Shown piece by piece: positions 18,058-26,732 of a stretch of 64,000 bases of DNA; position 1 is the first letter of the stretch; every line of letters begins with the position of its first letter. The DNA is taken from the NCBI RefSeq assembly GCF_014203225.1, contig NZ_JACHIO010000017.1, positions 62,001-126,000 of the forward strand. Direction: 5' to 3'. Under the pieces are notes generated by a model that had not been told where the DNA came from, searched no databases, and saw nothing but the letters and a program-made list of their open reading frames with translations. The stretch is from Granulicella mallensis. Lineage in GTDB: Bacteria; Acidobacteriota; Terriglobia; Terriglobales; Acidobacteriaceae. The position numbers and the translations under genes are program-made.

Positions 18058-18175
18058 CTAGAGCATTTTCCCTGTTGCTGGGAATCCGGAAACGGGCGTG
18101 CAGCGGCGTTTTCATTGGGGAAAACACCCATAAAGATCGAGGCCCCGCTCTACACCTACAGGGAAAATGCTCTAG
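18058..18175. repeat. MITE-like element, family H copy 1, with perfect 18-bp terminal inverted repeats
   Basis: CTAGAGCATTTTCCCTGT at 18058-18075 is exactly repeated in reverse complement at 18158-18175. The 118-bp element holds an internal hairpin (GTTTTC...GAAAAC). A diverged copy of the same architecture, 116 bp long, occurs at 45669-45784. It has no coding capacity. Confidence 0.75.
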
Positions 18176-18220
18176 TGCGGTGAGTAGTTAATTCGCTGAA
18201 CGATGATGGCCTGGGCATCA

Positions 18221-18475
18221 CAGCGCGAAGCGCAAGTCGTAACGCTTTAGCGTTGCGGGGCGGAGGGTAAGGGAGGCAACCGCCTTTAGGCTACGGAAAT
18301 TAGGTCAGGCAAGAATTGGGCTATAGCCCCGGGCAGTTTGGTCGCAACCGAAACAAGGCCCGGGCCTAAAGGCCACATCTTTGCCAAGCCTGAATTCCGT
18401 AGCCTAAAGGCTACGGCTCCCTCCGACTCCCTGACGCTAAAGCATCAGGGAATGCGCTTCGCGCTATGGATGGCC
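18221..18475. repeat. Long inverted repeat, family C copy 1
   Basis: The outer arms are CAGCGCGAAGCGCA and TGCGCTTCGCGCT. Inside are GACTCCCTGACGCTAAAGCA against CGCTTTAGCGTTGCGGGGCGGAG, TTTAGGCTACGGAA with its complement, and GGGCTATAGCCCCGGG against CCCGGGCCTAAAGGCC. A second copy is at 44587-44823. Together with the family H element it fills the gap 17956-18494 before the fucosidase stop. Confidence 0.8.
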
Positions 18476-18494
18476 ACACGGCTTCTTCGACAAA

Positions 18495-20168
18495 CTAACG
18501 GCTCATTACACAAGTGGTCGCATCCATTGAGCGGATGTGGAGAGCAAGCTGTGTTCCCTTTACGAAGGGCTGTGGGGGAGTGATCTCCAGCACTCTATCG
18601 TCACCGACCGTTACCGTACGCTCGGTTCCGTCAGCGAGTGAGATCTCTGTCGCCTTGTGGTCCGCAACCAGCGCAACTGTTCCCTGACCCTCCGTGTGGA
18701 ACGTGACATGAGCGCAGCCTGCAGGAAGATACCAACGCATCTTGTAGAGGGTGGCAGGTGCTTCATAGCCCCTGCCGTTGTAGTTGAAGTACTTCTCTGC
18801 TTCCGCACTTGTCAGCTTGAGGGCTCCATGTTGATTCCACTGCGGAATATCGTGTCGCACGACAAGGCCCTGCGCGGTCGTGAGCTTGATCACGGGCAGA
18901 TAGCCTGAAAGCTGATCGGGAGTTACCTTGATGACGAGATCCTCACCTCGTGTCTCGAATCTCAGCGGGGTGTGGTTCTGGAGAAGGCTCGCACTCAGTA
19001 CGTTCGTCCTGGCTGCGCGCGGCAGGATGATCGGGGCTGTCGCGTCTTTCACGAAGAGATAAACGCTATGGTCCTTCACCGTCACATAACCGAAGCCCAG
19101 ATTCCCGAACGGCGATGACCTCGTACCGTAGATCGCCTCTCCATTCGGCTTCAGCCACGCGCCTACGCCGCGCAACACCTCGGCCTCATACGGCACAACC
19201 GATCCATCGCCCTCCGGGCCGATGTTGAGGATGTAATTCCCTCCACGGCTTACGACCTGAACCAGCTTCAGAATGTTCTCCTGAATTTTTCCGTCGACAT
19301 TCTCACGCTTCTGCCAGGACCGATACCCCCACGTCTCGCCAAAGATCGACGCGGGAGTCTGCCAGGGTTCATCGATGCCATATTCGGGAACCTGGTTATC
19401 GCCCATGACGGTGAAATCGCCCTGGTAGTTCCAGACGCGTCCGCTCACCATGGCCTGTGGCTGCAGCTTGTGGACCGTCGTTGCAAAGAGATTGCTCTGC
19501 TCTGGAGTGGGCTTGCCCATATCGAACCAGATCTCGCTGATGGGGCCGTAATGACTCAGCAACTCCCGCAACTGCGCGGCATTGAAGCGAGCGTGTTCGT
19601 CGCTTAGCGGATTGCTGTTGCCTTCGATGTAATGATCCAGACCAGGCTGATGCCAATCGATAGACGAGTAGTAAACACCGAACGCGAGTCCACCCCGGCG
19701 GCAGGCTTCAGAGAGCTCCTTCACAATATCCCGATGATAGGGCGTCGCGTCGACGATGTTGTATCGCGTCTGCGCTGTAGCGAACATATTGAAGCCGTCA
19801 TGGTGCTTGGATTTGATGACGATGTACTTCATCCCCGCAGCTTTGGCCAGAGCGACGATGGCATCCGGGTCCCATTTCGTGGGATTGAAGGTCTGGGCTG
19901 CGGCGGCGTATTCCTCCAGAGGGATGGGAGCATTCGCCATGATCTGCTCGCTATACCCGTTGTCGATCTGATTGCCGTGATAAACCCCGCCGAACTCCGA
20001 AAACAGTCCGAAGTGGATGAACATGCCAAACTTGCGGTCCTGCCACTGCGCCACGGTCGCCTGCGACGGACGTGGCTGCGAAGCGGGCACAGGACGATCT
20101 TTCACTGCGCTCTGCGCGGACGCAAAAGCTGTAATCGCAAGAACAGGGGCTAGCCAGGCAATTTTCAT
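18495..20168 (-). CDS. GH29 alpha-L-fucosidase, secreted
   Basis: The 557-aa protein has a signal peptide (MKIAWLAPVLAITAFASAQS). Its GH29 catalytic barrel shows FGMFIHFG (47-54), KSKHHDGF (119-126), a VYYSSIDWH segment, and SEIWFDMG (211-218) with the probable nucleophile Asp216. A C-terminal beta region of about 200 residues follows. It should remove alpha-L-fucose from glycans in the periplasm or outside; specificity is unknown. The GH29 acid/base residue varies between subfamilies and I do not assign it. AGGAAAG precedes the ATG at a longer spacing than usual. The gene stands alone. Confidence 0.92.
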   Translation of the reverse strand: MKIAWLAPVLAITAFASAQSAVKDRPVPASQPRPSQATVAQWQDRKFGMFIHFGLFSEFGGVYHGNQIDNGYSEQIMANAPIPLEEYAAAAQTFNPTKWDPDAIVALAKAAGMKYIVIKSKHHDGFNMFATAQTRYNIVDATPYHRDIVKELSEACRRGGLAFGVYYSSIDWHQPGLDHYIEGNSNPLSDEHARFNAAQLRELLSHYGPISEIWFDMGKPTPEQSNLFATTVHKLQPQAMVSGRVWNYQGDFTVMGDNQVPEYGIDEPWQTPASIFGETWGYRSWQKRENVDGKIQENILKLVQVVSRGGNYILNIGPEGDGSVVPYEAEVLRGVGAWLKPNGEAIYGTRSSPFGNLGFGYVTVKDHSVYLFVKDATAPIILPRAARTNVLSASLLQNHTPLRFETRGEDLVIKVTPDQLSGYLPVIKLTTAQGLVVRHDIPQWNQHGALKLTSAEAEKYFNYNGRGYEAPATLYKMRWYLPAGCAHVTFHTEGQGTVALVADHKATEISLADGTERTVTVGDDRVLEITPPQPFVKGTQLALHIRSMDATTCVMSR

Positions 20169-20313
20169 ATACGAATCATAGCTTTCCTAGAAGAACAAAG
20201 CACGGAAGCCTGATCTCAGCACGCGAGGTACAGGACTCAAGTCAGCGAGACGTGCTGTATGCCGAAAACCGGTCGCGTTCATCTTCTATTCACATTTCCT
20301 GTACAAATAGCAG

Positions 20314-21513
20314 ATGCCTAAAGCTGTCCCTTCCGTTAAACCCACCGACCGGGCCAAGGTTCTCACTGCTAATCGTCAAGCAAAGATGGCTCAATCAGCC
20401 CATGCTTATGTTCGGGGCAACACTCTCCATTTTTATGAGTGGTTGAAGAAGCATTCGGCACGGAGCATCCCGGAGGGCCCGCCGGTCTGGATCTGCGGGG
20501 ATTGCCATGTCGGAAATATTGGGCCTCTGGCTGATGCAGAGGGCCATATCGAGATTCAGATTCGGGACCTCGATCAGACGGTGGTCGGTAATCCGGCCCA
20601 TGACCTCGTTCGCCTGGCTCTGTCGCTGGCTACTGCCGCGCGCGGCTCGGATCTGCCGGGGGTCACCGTGGTCAAGATGATGGAGCAGATGATCGAAGGG
20701 TATGAACAGGCGCTCACCACTCCGAAGGCCTCAATGAAGGCGAACGGTGATGGTCTCGAGCCCATCCAGGCCGTACTCAGGCAATCGCGCCGGCGGCGCT
20801 GGCACCATCTTGCCGAGGAACGCATTGAAGACGTAAAACCTGTGATTCCGCTCGGCAAGCGCTTCTGGGCCCTGGAGGAGAAAGAGCGCGCCGGAATCAA
20901 GGCGCTCTTTGAGGAAGAGAGCGTTGTAAAAAAGATATTGGAATTTAAGGGACGCAAGCCGAAGACCAGAATTTCGGTTGTGGATGCAGCGTACTGGATG
21001 AAGGGATGCAGTTCTTTGGGACGGCTTCGGTATGCCGTCCTGTTGGGAATCGGGAAGAAGAGCGAACGAAGCTACTGCCTCCTCGATTTGAAAGAGGCCA
21101 CGTCGGCAGCGGCACCTCAAGGCAGGATGAGAGTCCACAACAATGCTCAAAGGGTGGTGACCGGAGCGTGTGAGCTCTCACCAAACCTCGGACAGCGCAT
21201 GCTGGCCGTCAGACTCGGAGGCAAAGACCTGGTCATGCGGGAGCTGATGCCTCAGGATCTCAAGTTCGACCTGGACCGCCTGACCCAGGAAGAAGCGGTA
21301 GCCGCGGCACGTTATCTGGCTGGCGTCGTTGGAAAGGCCCATGGGAGACAGATGAGCGTAAAGGTGAAGACCTCCTGGCTCTCCAAGTTAAGAAAGCAGC
21401 ACTCGAAGAGCCTCGATGCACCGAGCTGGCTCTGGTCCAGCGTGGTCGCCCTCATCGCGGATCATGAGGCGGCGTACCTCGAACATTGCAGGCTCTACGC
21501 CACGAACCATTAG
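20314..21513 (+). CDS. DUF2252 family protein
   Basis: The 399-aa protein matches DUF2252: HAYVRGNTLHFYEWL near the N-terminus, WICGDCHVGNIGPL (a kinase-like HxDxHxxN-type loop), IQIRDLDQTVVGNPAHDLVRLALSL, and late LVMRELMPQDLKFD and AARYLAGVVGKAHGRQM. The DCHVGN and RDLDQ segments recall the catalytic and metal motifs of aminoglycoside-phosphotransferase-like folds, but no biochemical role is firmly known. No signal peptide is seen. It precedes the DUF892 gene by about 100 bases. Confidence 0.85.
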   Translation: MPKAVPSVKPTDRAKVLTANRQAKMAQSAHAYVRGNTLHFYEWLKKHSARSIPEGPPVWICGDCHVGNIGPLADAEGHIEIQIRDLDQTVVGNPAHDLVRLALSLATAARGSDLPGVTVVKMMEQMIEGYEQALTTPKASMKANGDGLEPIQAVLRQSRRRRWHHLAEERIEDVKPVIPLGKRFWALEEKERAGIKALFEEESVVKKILEFKGRKPKTRISVVDAAYWMKGCSSLGRLRYAVLLGIGKKSERSYCLLDLKEATSAAAPQGRMRVHNNAQRVVTGACELSPNLGQRMLAVRLGGKDLVMRELMPQDLKFDLDRLTQEEAVAAARYLAGVVGKAHGRQMSVKVKTSWLSKLRKQHSKSLDAPSWLWSSVVALIADHEAAYLEHCRLYATNH

Positions 21514-21616
21514 GCACGGAGACGGTTCTCCCAATCGACTCTTAGAGAGATTGCTCCTGACGCGTGCGCGCGAGTCGCGTGATTTGCATCCTTCTAAGTA
21601 CAAGGAGAATCGACAC

Positions 21617-22192
21617 ATGGCACTCAAGGAAGTTTTGATCGATGAACTCCGCGATATGTATAGCGCGGAGAACCAACTGGTAAAGGCTTTGCCGAAGCTC
21701 GCCAAGGGAGCGAAGAACCCCAAGTTGAAGCAGCTCTTCGCCGCCCATCTCGAGGAGACCAAGGGCCAGGTGGAGCGGCTGAAGAAGGTCTTCCTTGAGC
21801 TAGGGGAAAAGCCGACCGGACAACATTGCAATGGGATGGAAGGCGTCATTGAAGAAGGAAAAGATGCTTTGGAGAAGGACGAGGAAGGCGCATCGTTCGA
21901 TTCCGGCCTGATCGGCGCGGCACTGCGAACCGAGCACTATGAGATCGCCGGTTACGAAGCCTGCATCTCCATGGCGACCACCTTAGGCCTGGCCAAGATC
22001 GCCAAACTCCTCAACTCCAATCTGAAAGAAGAGCTGAACGCTGCGAAGAAGATCACGGCAGCAGGCGGCCCGATTATGAAGCAGAGCGCCAGCGAGCCGG
22101 AAGAACCCAAAAAGCCGAAGACGGGCAAGGAAAAGTATTCAGCGAAGAAGAGCAAAGAAGACGAAGCAAAAGCCGCTCCAGATCTCAACTAG
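21617..22192 (+). CDS. Ferritin-like DUF892 (YciF-type) protein with Lys/Glu-rich tail
   Basis: The 191-aa protein starts at ATG 21617 after AAGGAGAA. MALKEVLIDELRDMYSAENQLVKALPKLAKGA and the following helices match DUF892/YciF, a four-helix ferritin-like bundle induced by stress. The helix with EETKGQVERLKKVF and the TEHYEIAGYEACI segment carry the Glu/His pattern that could bind a di-metal centre. The last 35 residues are Lys/Glu/Pro-rich and probably disordered. The function of the family is not settled. Confidence 0.88.
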   Translation: MALKEVLIDELRDMYSAENQLVKALPKLAKGAKNPKLKQLFAAHLEETKGQVERLKKVFLELGEKPTGQHCNGMEGVIEEGKDALEKDEEGASFDSGLIGAALRTEHYEIAGYEACISMATTLGLAKIAKLLNSNLKEELNAAKKITAAGGPIMKQSASEPEEPKKPKTGKEKYSAKKSKEDEAKAAPDLN

Positions 22193-22222
22193 ATCTAAGG
22201 GCTAATCGAAGATCATCCGGCG

Positions 22223-22252
22223 AGTCCCCTGCTGCGGCAGGGGCTTCGCTTT
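22223..22252 (+). terminator. Possible intrinsic terminator after the DUF892 gene
   Basis: AGTCCCCTGC and GCAGGGGCT form a stem with a loop of about five bases, 30 bases after the stop. The following TCGCTTTGG is only weakly T-rich. Confidence 0.5.
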
Positions 22253-22406
22253 GGTGCTTCGACGTGATGGCGATGTACTTCATTGATTCCCGCGCAGACA
22301 TTCTTCCAGAACCGCCATGACTGCTACTCGCTCGAAGACCTGTAGGAAAAGCGGATGGCTCGACGAAAGAAAATTTCTTGTCTTTCTTGATTGTGCATGG
22401 TAATTC

Positions 22407-23225
22407 TTGTTTGTGCACGTTTCATTAGGGACAACAAGAAAAGACGAGATCGAAAGCCGGCTACTGAGCGGTCTGGCAGTCAATGCCACCGCTCTTGCAA
22501 AGGAGTTCCTGGTGTCTGAGGACGCCATCCGTCGAGATCTGCGAGCGTTAGCTGCCGAGGGCAAGTGCAAACGGGTTTACGGGGGTGGGCTTCCGATATC
22601 GCCGGAAGGCGTTCCGCTTGAACAAAGACTCCTGAACGATTCGAAAGAGAAGCGCGCTTTAGCTTTGGCCGCCCTCCCCTTACTCTCTGAAGCATCGACG
22701 GTGTTCCTCGACAGCGGCAGCACCAACCTGGCCCTGGCCAGAGAGATGCCGCCCGATCGCTCTCTTACCATCGCCACGAATTCGATCTCCATCGCAAGCG
22801 CCCTCCTCGATCGGAAGAACTTCAAAGTCATCGTCCTGGGAGGAGAGATCGACCGTGAAACCGGAGCCGCGATCGGGCTCTCTGCGATTCGTGAAGCAGA
22901 ACGATTGAGCTTTGATCTGTGTTTCCTCGGAACCTGCGCCATCTCCATGTCTCTGGGAATTGGCGCGTTCGTGCTGGCGGACGCCGAATTTAAACGCACA
23001 CTCCTGGCAAGAAGTAATCGCACCGCAGCGCTGGTCACGATGGACAAAGTTGAGACTCGCGCACCGTTTCAGGTGGCCGCACTCGCAGTCCTTGACCATA
23101 TTGTTCTTGAGAACGGTACCTCTGAAGAGATCGTTTCGACCTTTTCCAATGCTGGCCCCAAGGTAATCATTGCGCAATCCCAGGTTGCGTCTCGTTCGAC
23201 ACAACTGAGAGCAGGGATCTCATGA
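22407..23225 (+). CDS. DeoR-family transcriptional regulator
   Basis: The frame encodes up to 272 aa with a DeoR helix-turn-helix (about 26-50, ALAKEFLVSEDAIRRDLRAL) and a sensor domain with FLDSGSTNLALAREM (100-114). The family similarity begins at TTRKDEIESRLL, so the exact start is uncertain; the TTG at 22407 and GTG at 22413 are candidates and neither has a good ribosome-binding site. The stop overlaps the ATG of the MFS gene (ATGA). Control of that transporter is the obvious inference. Confidence 0.85.
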   Translation: MFVHVSLGTTRKDEIESRLLSGLAVNATALAKEFLVSEDAIRRDLRALAAEGKCKRVYGGGLPISPEGVPLEQRLLNDSKEKRALALAALPLLSEASTVFLDSGSTNLALAREMPPDRSLTIATNSISIASALLDRKNFKVIVLGGEIDRETGAAIGLSAIREAERLSFDLCFLGTCAISMSLGIGAFVLADAEFKRTLLARSNRTAALVTMDKVETRAPFQVAALAVLDHIVLENGTSEEIVSTFSNAGPKVIIAQSQVASRSTQLRAGIS

Positions 23226-24367
23226 CAGCGGATGTGAATCAATCACGCGCGAAGCTGGCGACCAGGCTGGCGTTTGTCGCCGCTGGGTTCGGTGTAGCCT
23301 GCTGGGCACCCTTAGTGCCCTTTGCCAAGACCCGCTGCCATCTCGGCGACGGCACGATGGGGCTGGTTCTGCTCCTCCTGGGCGCCGGTTCCATTGTGGC
23401 GATGCCGCTCGCGGCGAATCTGAGCGGACGCTTCAGCAGCAAGCCGATCGTACTTGCGGGCGGCCTGGGACTGGCGGTCACATTGCCGCTCCTGAGCATT
23501 GTCTCGTCGCCGCTTGCACTTGGAGTTGCGCTGTTCGCCTTCGGGGCTTTTCTCGGATCGCTGGATGTTGCCATGAACCTGCACGCTGTCGATGTTGAGC
23601 ATGCTTCTGGGAAGCCGTTGATGTCTGGATTTCACGCACTCTTCAGCATTGGGGGCTTTCTGGGTTCGGGGACCGTGACGGCTCTTCTTTCTCGAGGAAT
23701 CGCACCCAGCTCAAGCACCCTTCTTAGCTCCGCGATTCTTGTCGCACTGATTCTTGTGGCCCTTCCGCGCATGCTCTCGAATCGAGAGGGAACAAAACAA
23801 CCTTTTTTTGCGATTCCGAAAGGGATCGTGCTCGTCATCGCTATCTTCGCGGCCATCTCATTTTTGGTTGAGGGGGCTCTCCTCGACTGGAGCGCGCTCC
23901 TGCTCGTCGGCGAACATCTCGTCTCTGCTGCGCACGGAGGGCTGGGATACATGCTTTTCTCCATCGCGATGACGTTCAGCCGTTTCGTCGGCGATGGCAT
24001 CGTGGCGCGATTCGGGAATCGAATCGTGCTGACACTTGGTGGCGTGACAGCGCTTCTCGGGTTGTGCGGTGTCCTGCTCGCACCCGTCGCATGGATCGGA
24101 CTTGTCAGTTTCGTCTTTGTGGGCCTTGGAGCCGCAAACATCGTGCCTATCTTGTTCAGACTCGCGGGCACGCAACACACCATGCCAAAGGGATTAGCCG
24201 TTGCTGCCCTCACTACGGCGGGTTACACGGGCATGCTGACGGGGCCGGCCGTCATTGGCTTCCTGTCCAAGGGGATCGGCTTGCACAATGCATTCTGGTT
24301 TCTGGCCGCCCTGCTGGCGTGTGTGCCGATCTTCTGCAAATATGTGACGGTCGAAGATCCTCATTGA
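23222..24367 (+). CDS. YbjJ-like MFS transporter
   Basis: The 381-aa protein has about twelve membrane segments. Its N-terminus (FVAAGFGVACWAPLVPFAKTR) closely recalls E. coli YbjJ, whose substrate is not established. SLDVAMNLHAVDVE is another marker of this MFS subgroup. It overlaps the DeoR gene by four bases, implying co-translation. In related groups such carriers sit beside sugar or polyol genes, but none is adjacent here. Confidence 0.87.
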   Translation: MTADVNQSRAKLATRLAFVAAGFGVACWAPLVPFAKTRCHLGDGTMGLVLLLLGAGSIVAMPLAANLSGRFSSKPIVLAGGLGLAVTLPLLSIVSSPLALGVALFAFGAFLGSLDVAMNLHAVDVEHASGKPLMSGFHALFSIGGFLGSGTVTALLSRGIAPSSSTLLSSAILVALILVALPRMLSNREGTKQPFFAIPKGIVLVIAIFAAISFLVEGALLDWSALLLVGEHLVSAAHGGLGYMLFSIAMTFSRFVGDGIVARFGNRIVLTLGGVTALLGLCGVLLAPVAWIGLVSFVFVGLGAANIVPILFRLAGTQHTMPKGLAVAALTTAGYTGMLTGPAVIGFLSKGIGLHNAFWFLAALLACVPIFCKYVTVEDPH

Positions 24368-24601
24368 ACGAAGCGGTAGCCCACCCCGCTAATGAGCCAC
24401 GAAAGAAAGCCTGTACTGACTGGTCGGAGTAAAGCATCTGAAAAGCTTGCTAAATCATTAACAAAGCAACAATCTGAAAAAAGAAACATCTCGCCACAGC
24501 ATCTATCCAGCAGGGAATAAATCTGGCCTCCTCGGTGTTTTATCTGACAACACCCACTTCTTCATCCCTAACGCTGAATTCAGGTACTGAAAGGCACCGT
24601 A

Positions 24602-25942
24602 ATGAAAAGAGCATCTCTTGTTCTATTGATATTGCTGTCTCTGGGAAGCAGGGCGGCGTTGGCTGGACCCTGTCCTGTGAAATTTCCAACATCGCGCGGC
24701 ACGGGTACGGTCGCCGGCGCGCCCGTTGCGGGCGGAACGCAATATTACTTCAAGGACGCTTTACTCAATGGCTTCGATTGTTTCGAGGAGTTAAGTTCCT
24801 GGTTCCCCTCCTATATCACCTCATCGAACGCGTCGAATCCTGCCAAAGAGACCGTCGATATGGCCTATACGACTGACGGCACAGCGACCTTCTCGAACGT
24901 GGTGGTACCGGCCCCCGGCATCTACACTTTGGCGATCCGCTATGCATTCGCCACCGGCCTTTTTCAAGGGGTTTTGAATCGTCCAGAGGGCGTGATGGTA
25001 AACGGCACTGTCATGACCGATGATCTGAACTTCCCTGTCACCGGAGACTTCGACACCTTTAACACTGTAACCATTGCGGTCCCTTTGAAGGCTGGCCAAA
25101 ACACCGTTCAAGTCTTCAACGTGGCCACTCAAAGCATCTCTCGTCTTGACTCGATGACTGTCACCGCAGGTGGAAGCAATAGTTGCAGCATCCTGCCTCA
25201 GACGCCGAGCGCATTGAGCGCGGCGGAAGACTCCAACAATGCGATTGCACTGACCTGGAACGCCAGTGCCGCTCCCGCAGGCTGCGCGGTTGGGTACTAC
25301 AAGGTGTTCCGCAGCATCACGTCCGGCTTTAGTCCATCGGCCGCCAACCAGATCGCAACGGTAGTGTCCGGCACAAAGTATGAAGATACGACAGTGACCT
25401 GTCAGACGCCCTACTACTACACCGTACAAGCGGTAGATTTGGCGGGACTATCACTCTCGTCGCCTCAATCCAGCGCTTCAATCAGCGCCTGCCCGACGAT
25501 TGGGAGTGCCAGGATTAATGTGGGTGGTTCAGAGGTTGCTCCCTTTATTCCGGATGTTGACTTCGAGGGCGGTTCGATTCTTAGCCACAAGAACGTCATC
25601 GATCTCAGTGGTGTTACGAATGCTGCGCCGATGGTTGTGTATCAGGACGCACGTCAGGGAAACTTTAGCTACGCGTTGTCAGGCTTCGTCCCCGGATCGA
25701 GTCATACGGTGAGGTTGCATTTCGCCGAAACCTACTTCTCCACTGCCGGCTCCCGCACCTTCGATATCAGCATCAATGGCACGCAGGTGATGACAAATTA
25801 CGATATCTTCGCGGCGGCGGGCGCCAAGAACAAGGCAGTGATACAGCAATTCACGACAAATGCGGATTCCAACGGTACTTTCGTAGTTACGTTCACTTCG
25901 GTCGTCAACAATTCCCTGCTCAGTGCAATCGAAATTAACTAG
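24602..25942 (+). CDS. Secreted carbohydrate-binding protein: CBM-like, FnIII and malectin domains
   Basis: The 446-aa protein has a signal peptide (MKRASLVLLILLSLGSRAALA). Residues about 40-190 look like a CBM35/CBM6-type beta sandwich (YTLAIRYAFATG...MVNGTV...VTIAVPLKAGQNTVQVFN). Residues about 200-300 form a fibronectin type III domain (ALTWNASAAPAGCAVGYYKVFRS...YYYTVQAVDLAG). Residues about 303-446 are a malectin-like domain (INVGGSEV..., VRLHFAETYF, RTFDISINGTQV). There is no catalytic domain, so it probably binds glycans at the cell surface. Two Cys pairs may be disulphides. It is a single-gene unit. Confidence 0.85.
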   Translation: MKRASLVLLILLSLGSRAALAGPCPVKFPTSRGTGTVAGAPVAGGTQYYFKDALLNGFDCFEELSSWFPSYITSSNASNPAKETVDMAYTTDGTATFSNVVVPAPGIYTLAIRYAFATGLFQGVLNRPEGVMVNGTVMTDDLNFPVTGDFDTFNTVTIAVPLKAGQNTVQVFNVATQSISRLDSMTVTAGGSNSCSILPQTPSALSAAEDSNNAIALTWNASAAPAGCAVGYYKVFRSITSGFSPSAANQIATVVSGTKYEDTTVTCQTPYYYTVQAVDLAGLSLSSPQSSASISACPTIGSARINVGGSEVAPFIPDVDFEGGSILSHKNVIDLSGVTNAAPMVVYQDARQGNFSYALSGFVPGSSHTVRLHFAETYFSTAGSRTFDISINGTQVMTNYDIFAAAGAKNKAVIQQFTTNADSNGTFVVTFTSVVNNSLLSAIEIN

Positions 25943-25973
25943 TTAACTTACGATGCAGGATAGATAGTCCCTC

Positions 25974-26004
25974 ACCCAGATCGCAGCTAAGCTGCGATCT
26001 GGGT
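25974..26004 (+). terminator. Perfect 15-bp hairpin after the malectin gene
   Basis: ACCCAGATCGCAGCT and its exact reverse complement are separated by one base, 31 bases past the stop; GTTTGCC follows. The stem is strong but the T-tract is poor, so it may instead be a small palindromic repeat. Confidence 0.5.
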
Positions 26005-26437
26005 GTTTGCCAGCCGATGACGAACCGCCCCTATCACCTGACCGAGATCCAGAAGCGGCATCTTCGCCGCTCTGGTTACTGTGTGGTCCGTCCTACTTTG
26101 GGCTAGCAAGGTGAGTCCAAAGCGGACGGCAAGCGCGTTCTGATCCATGACAAGTTGGGACGGGGAAGCTCGGAGAGATCGGCCAGCACACGTTCCGTTC
26201 ACCGGAGCTCCCATGAAGGAGCAACAGGAATGGAAGCGGCATGCCTCCATCCAGACGACGATGAGTATCTATGGATAGGCCATGTCGTCATCGAAGAGAG
26301 ATGCAAAAGGCAAGGTTGTAGCGAGGGTGCTCAAGCCGGTAAAAGCGAGCGCCTAAACCCATGATTTTTCTTGTTGGGGAGTTTTAGTGGGAATCGACCG
26401 GTAGAATCCGACGTCCTGTAACTTACTTTGAATCTTT
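26005..26437. other. Intergenic stretch without a supported gene
   Basis: A minus-strand frame (25987-26250, 87 codons) and a plus-strand frame (26155-26364) exist but match nothing I recognise and lack ribosome-binding sites. I see no repeat family here. It may be a decayed gene. Confidence 0.4.
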
Positions 26438-26514
<77 letters not shown>

Positions 26515-26732
26515 CTTTGACTATAGCGTTACAAAGCCGCTCAGGTCAATTCCTGCCAGGTTGCTGGATAAACGGAAGTAAGAGAAATGCTGCCTACAAG
26601 AAATCGGAACTTTTCTCCTGAAACTGCGTCAATGATAGTGCGAGGCATTGGCCTAAACGATTTGGCCAGGCAAACAAGCATCAAAAGGGTTAGGCGCTCA
26701 TGGCCGCTGAGTCCCTGGAGGGAGATAGAGTT

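Noticed and set aside
25987-26250. 87-codon minus-strand frame as a gene or transposase remnant
   Set aside because: It has no ribosome-binding site or recognisable motif; only noted as an unexplained stretch.
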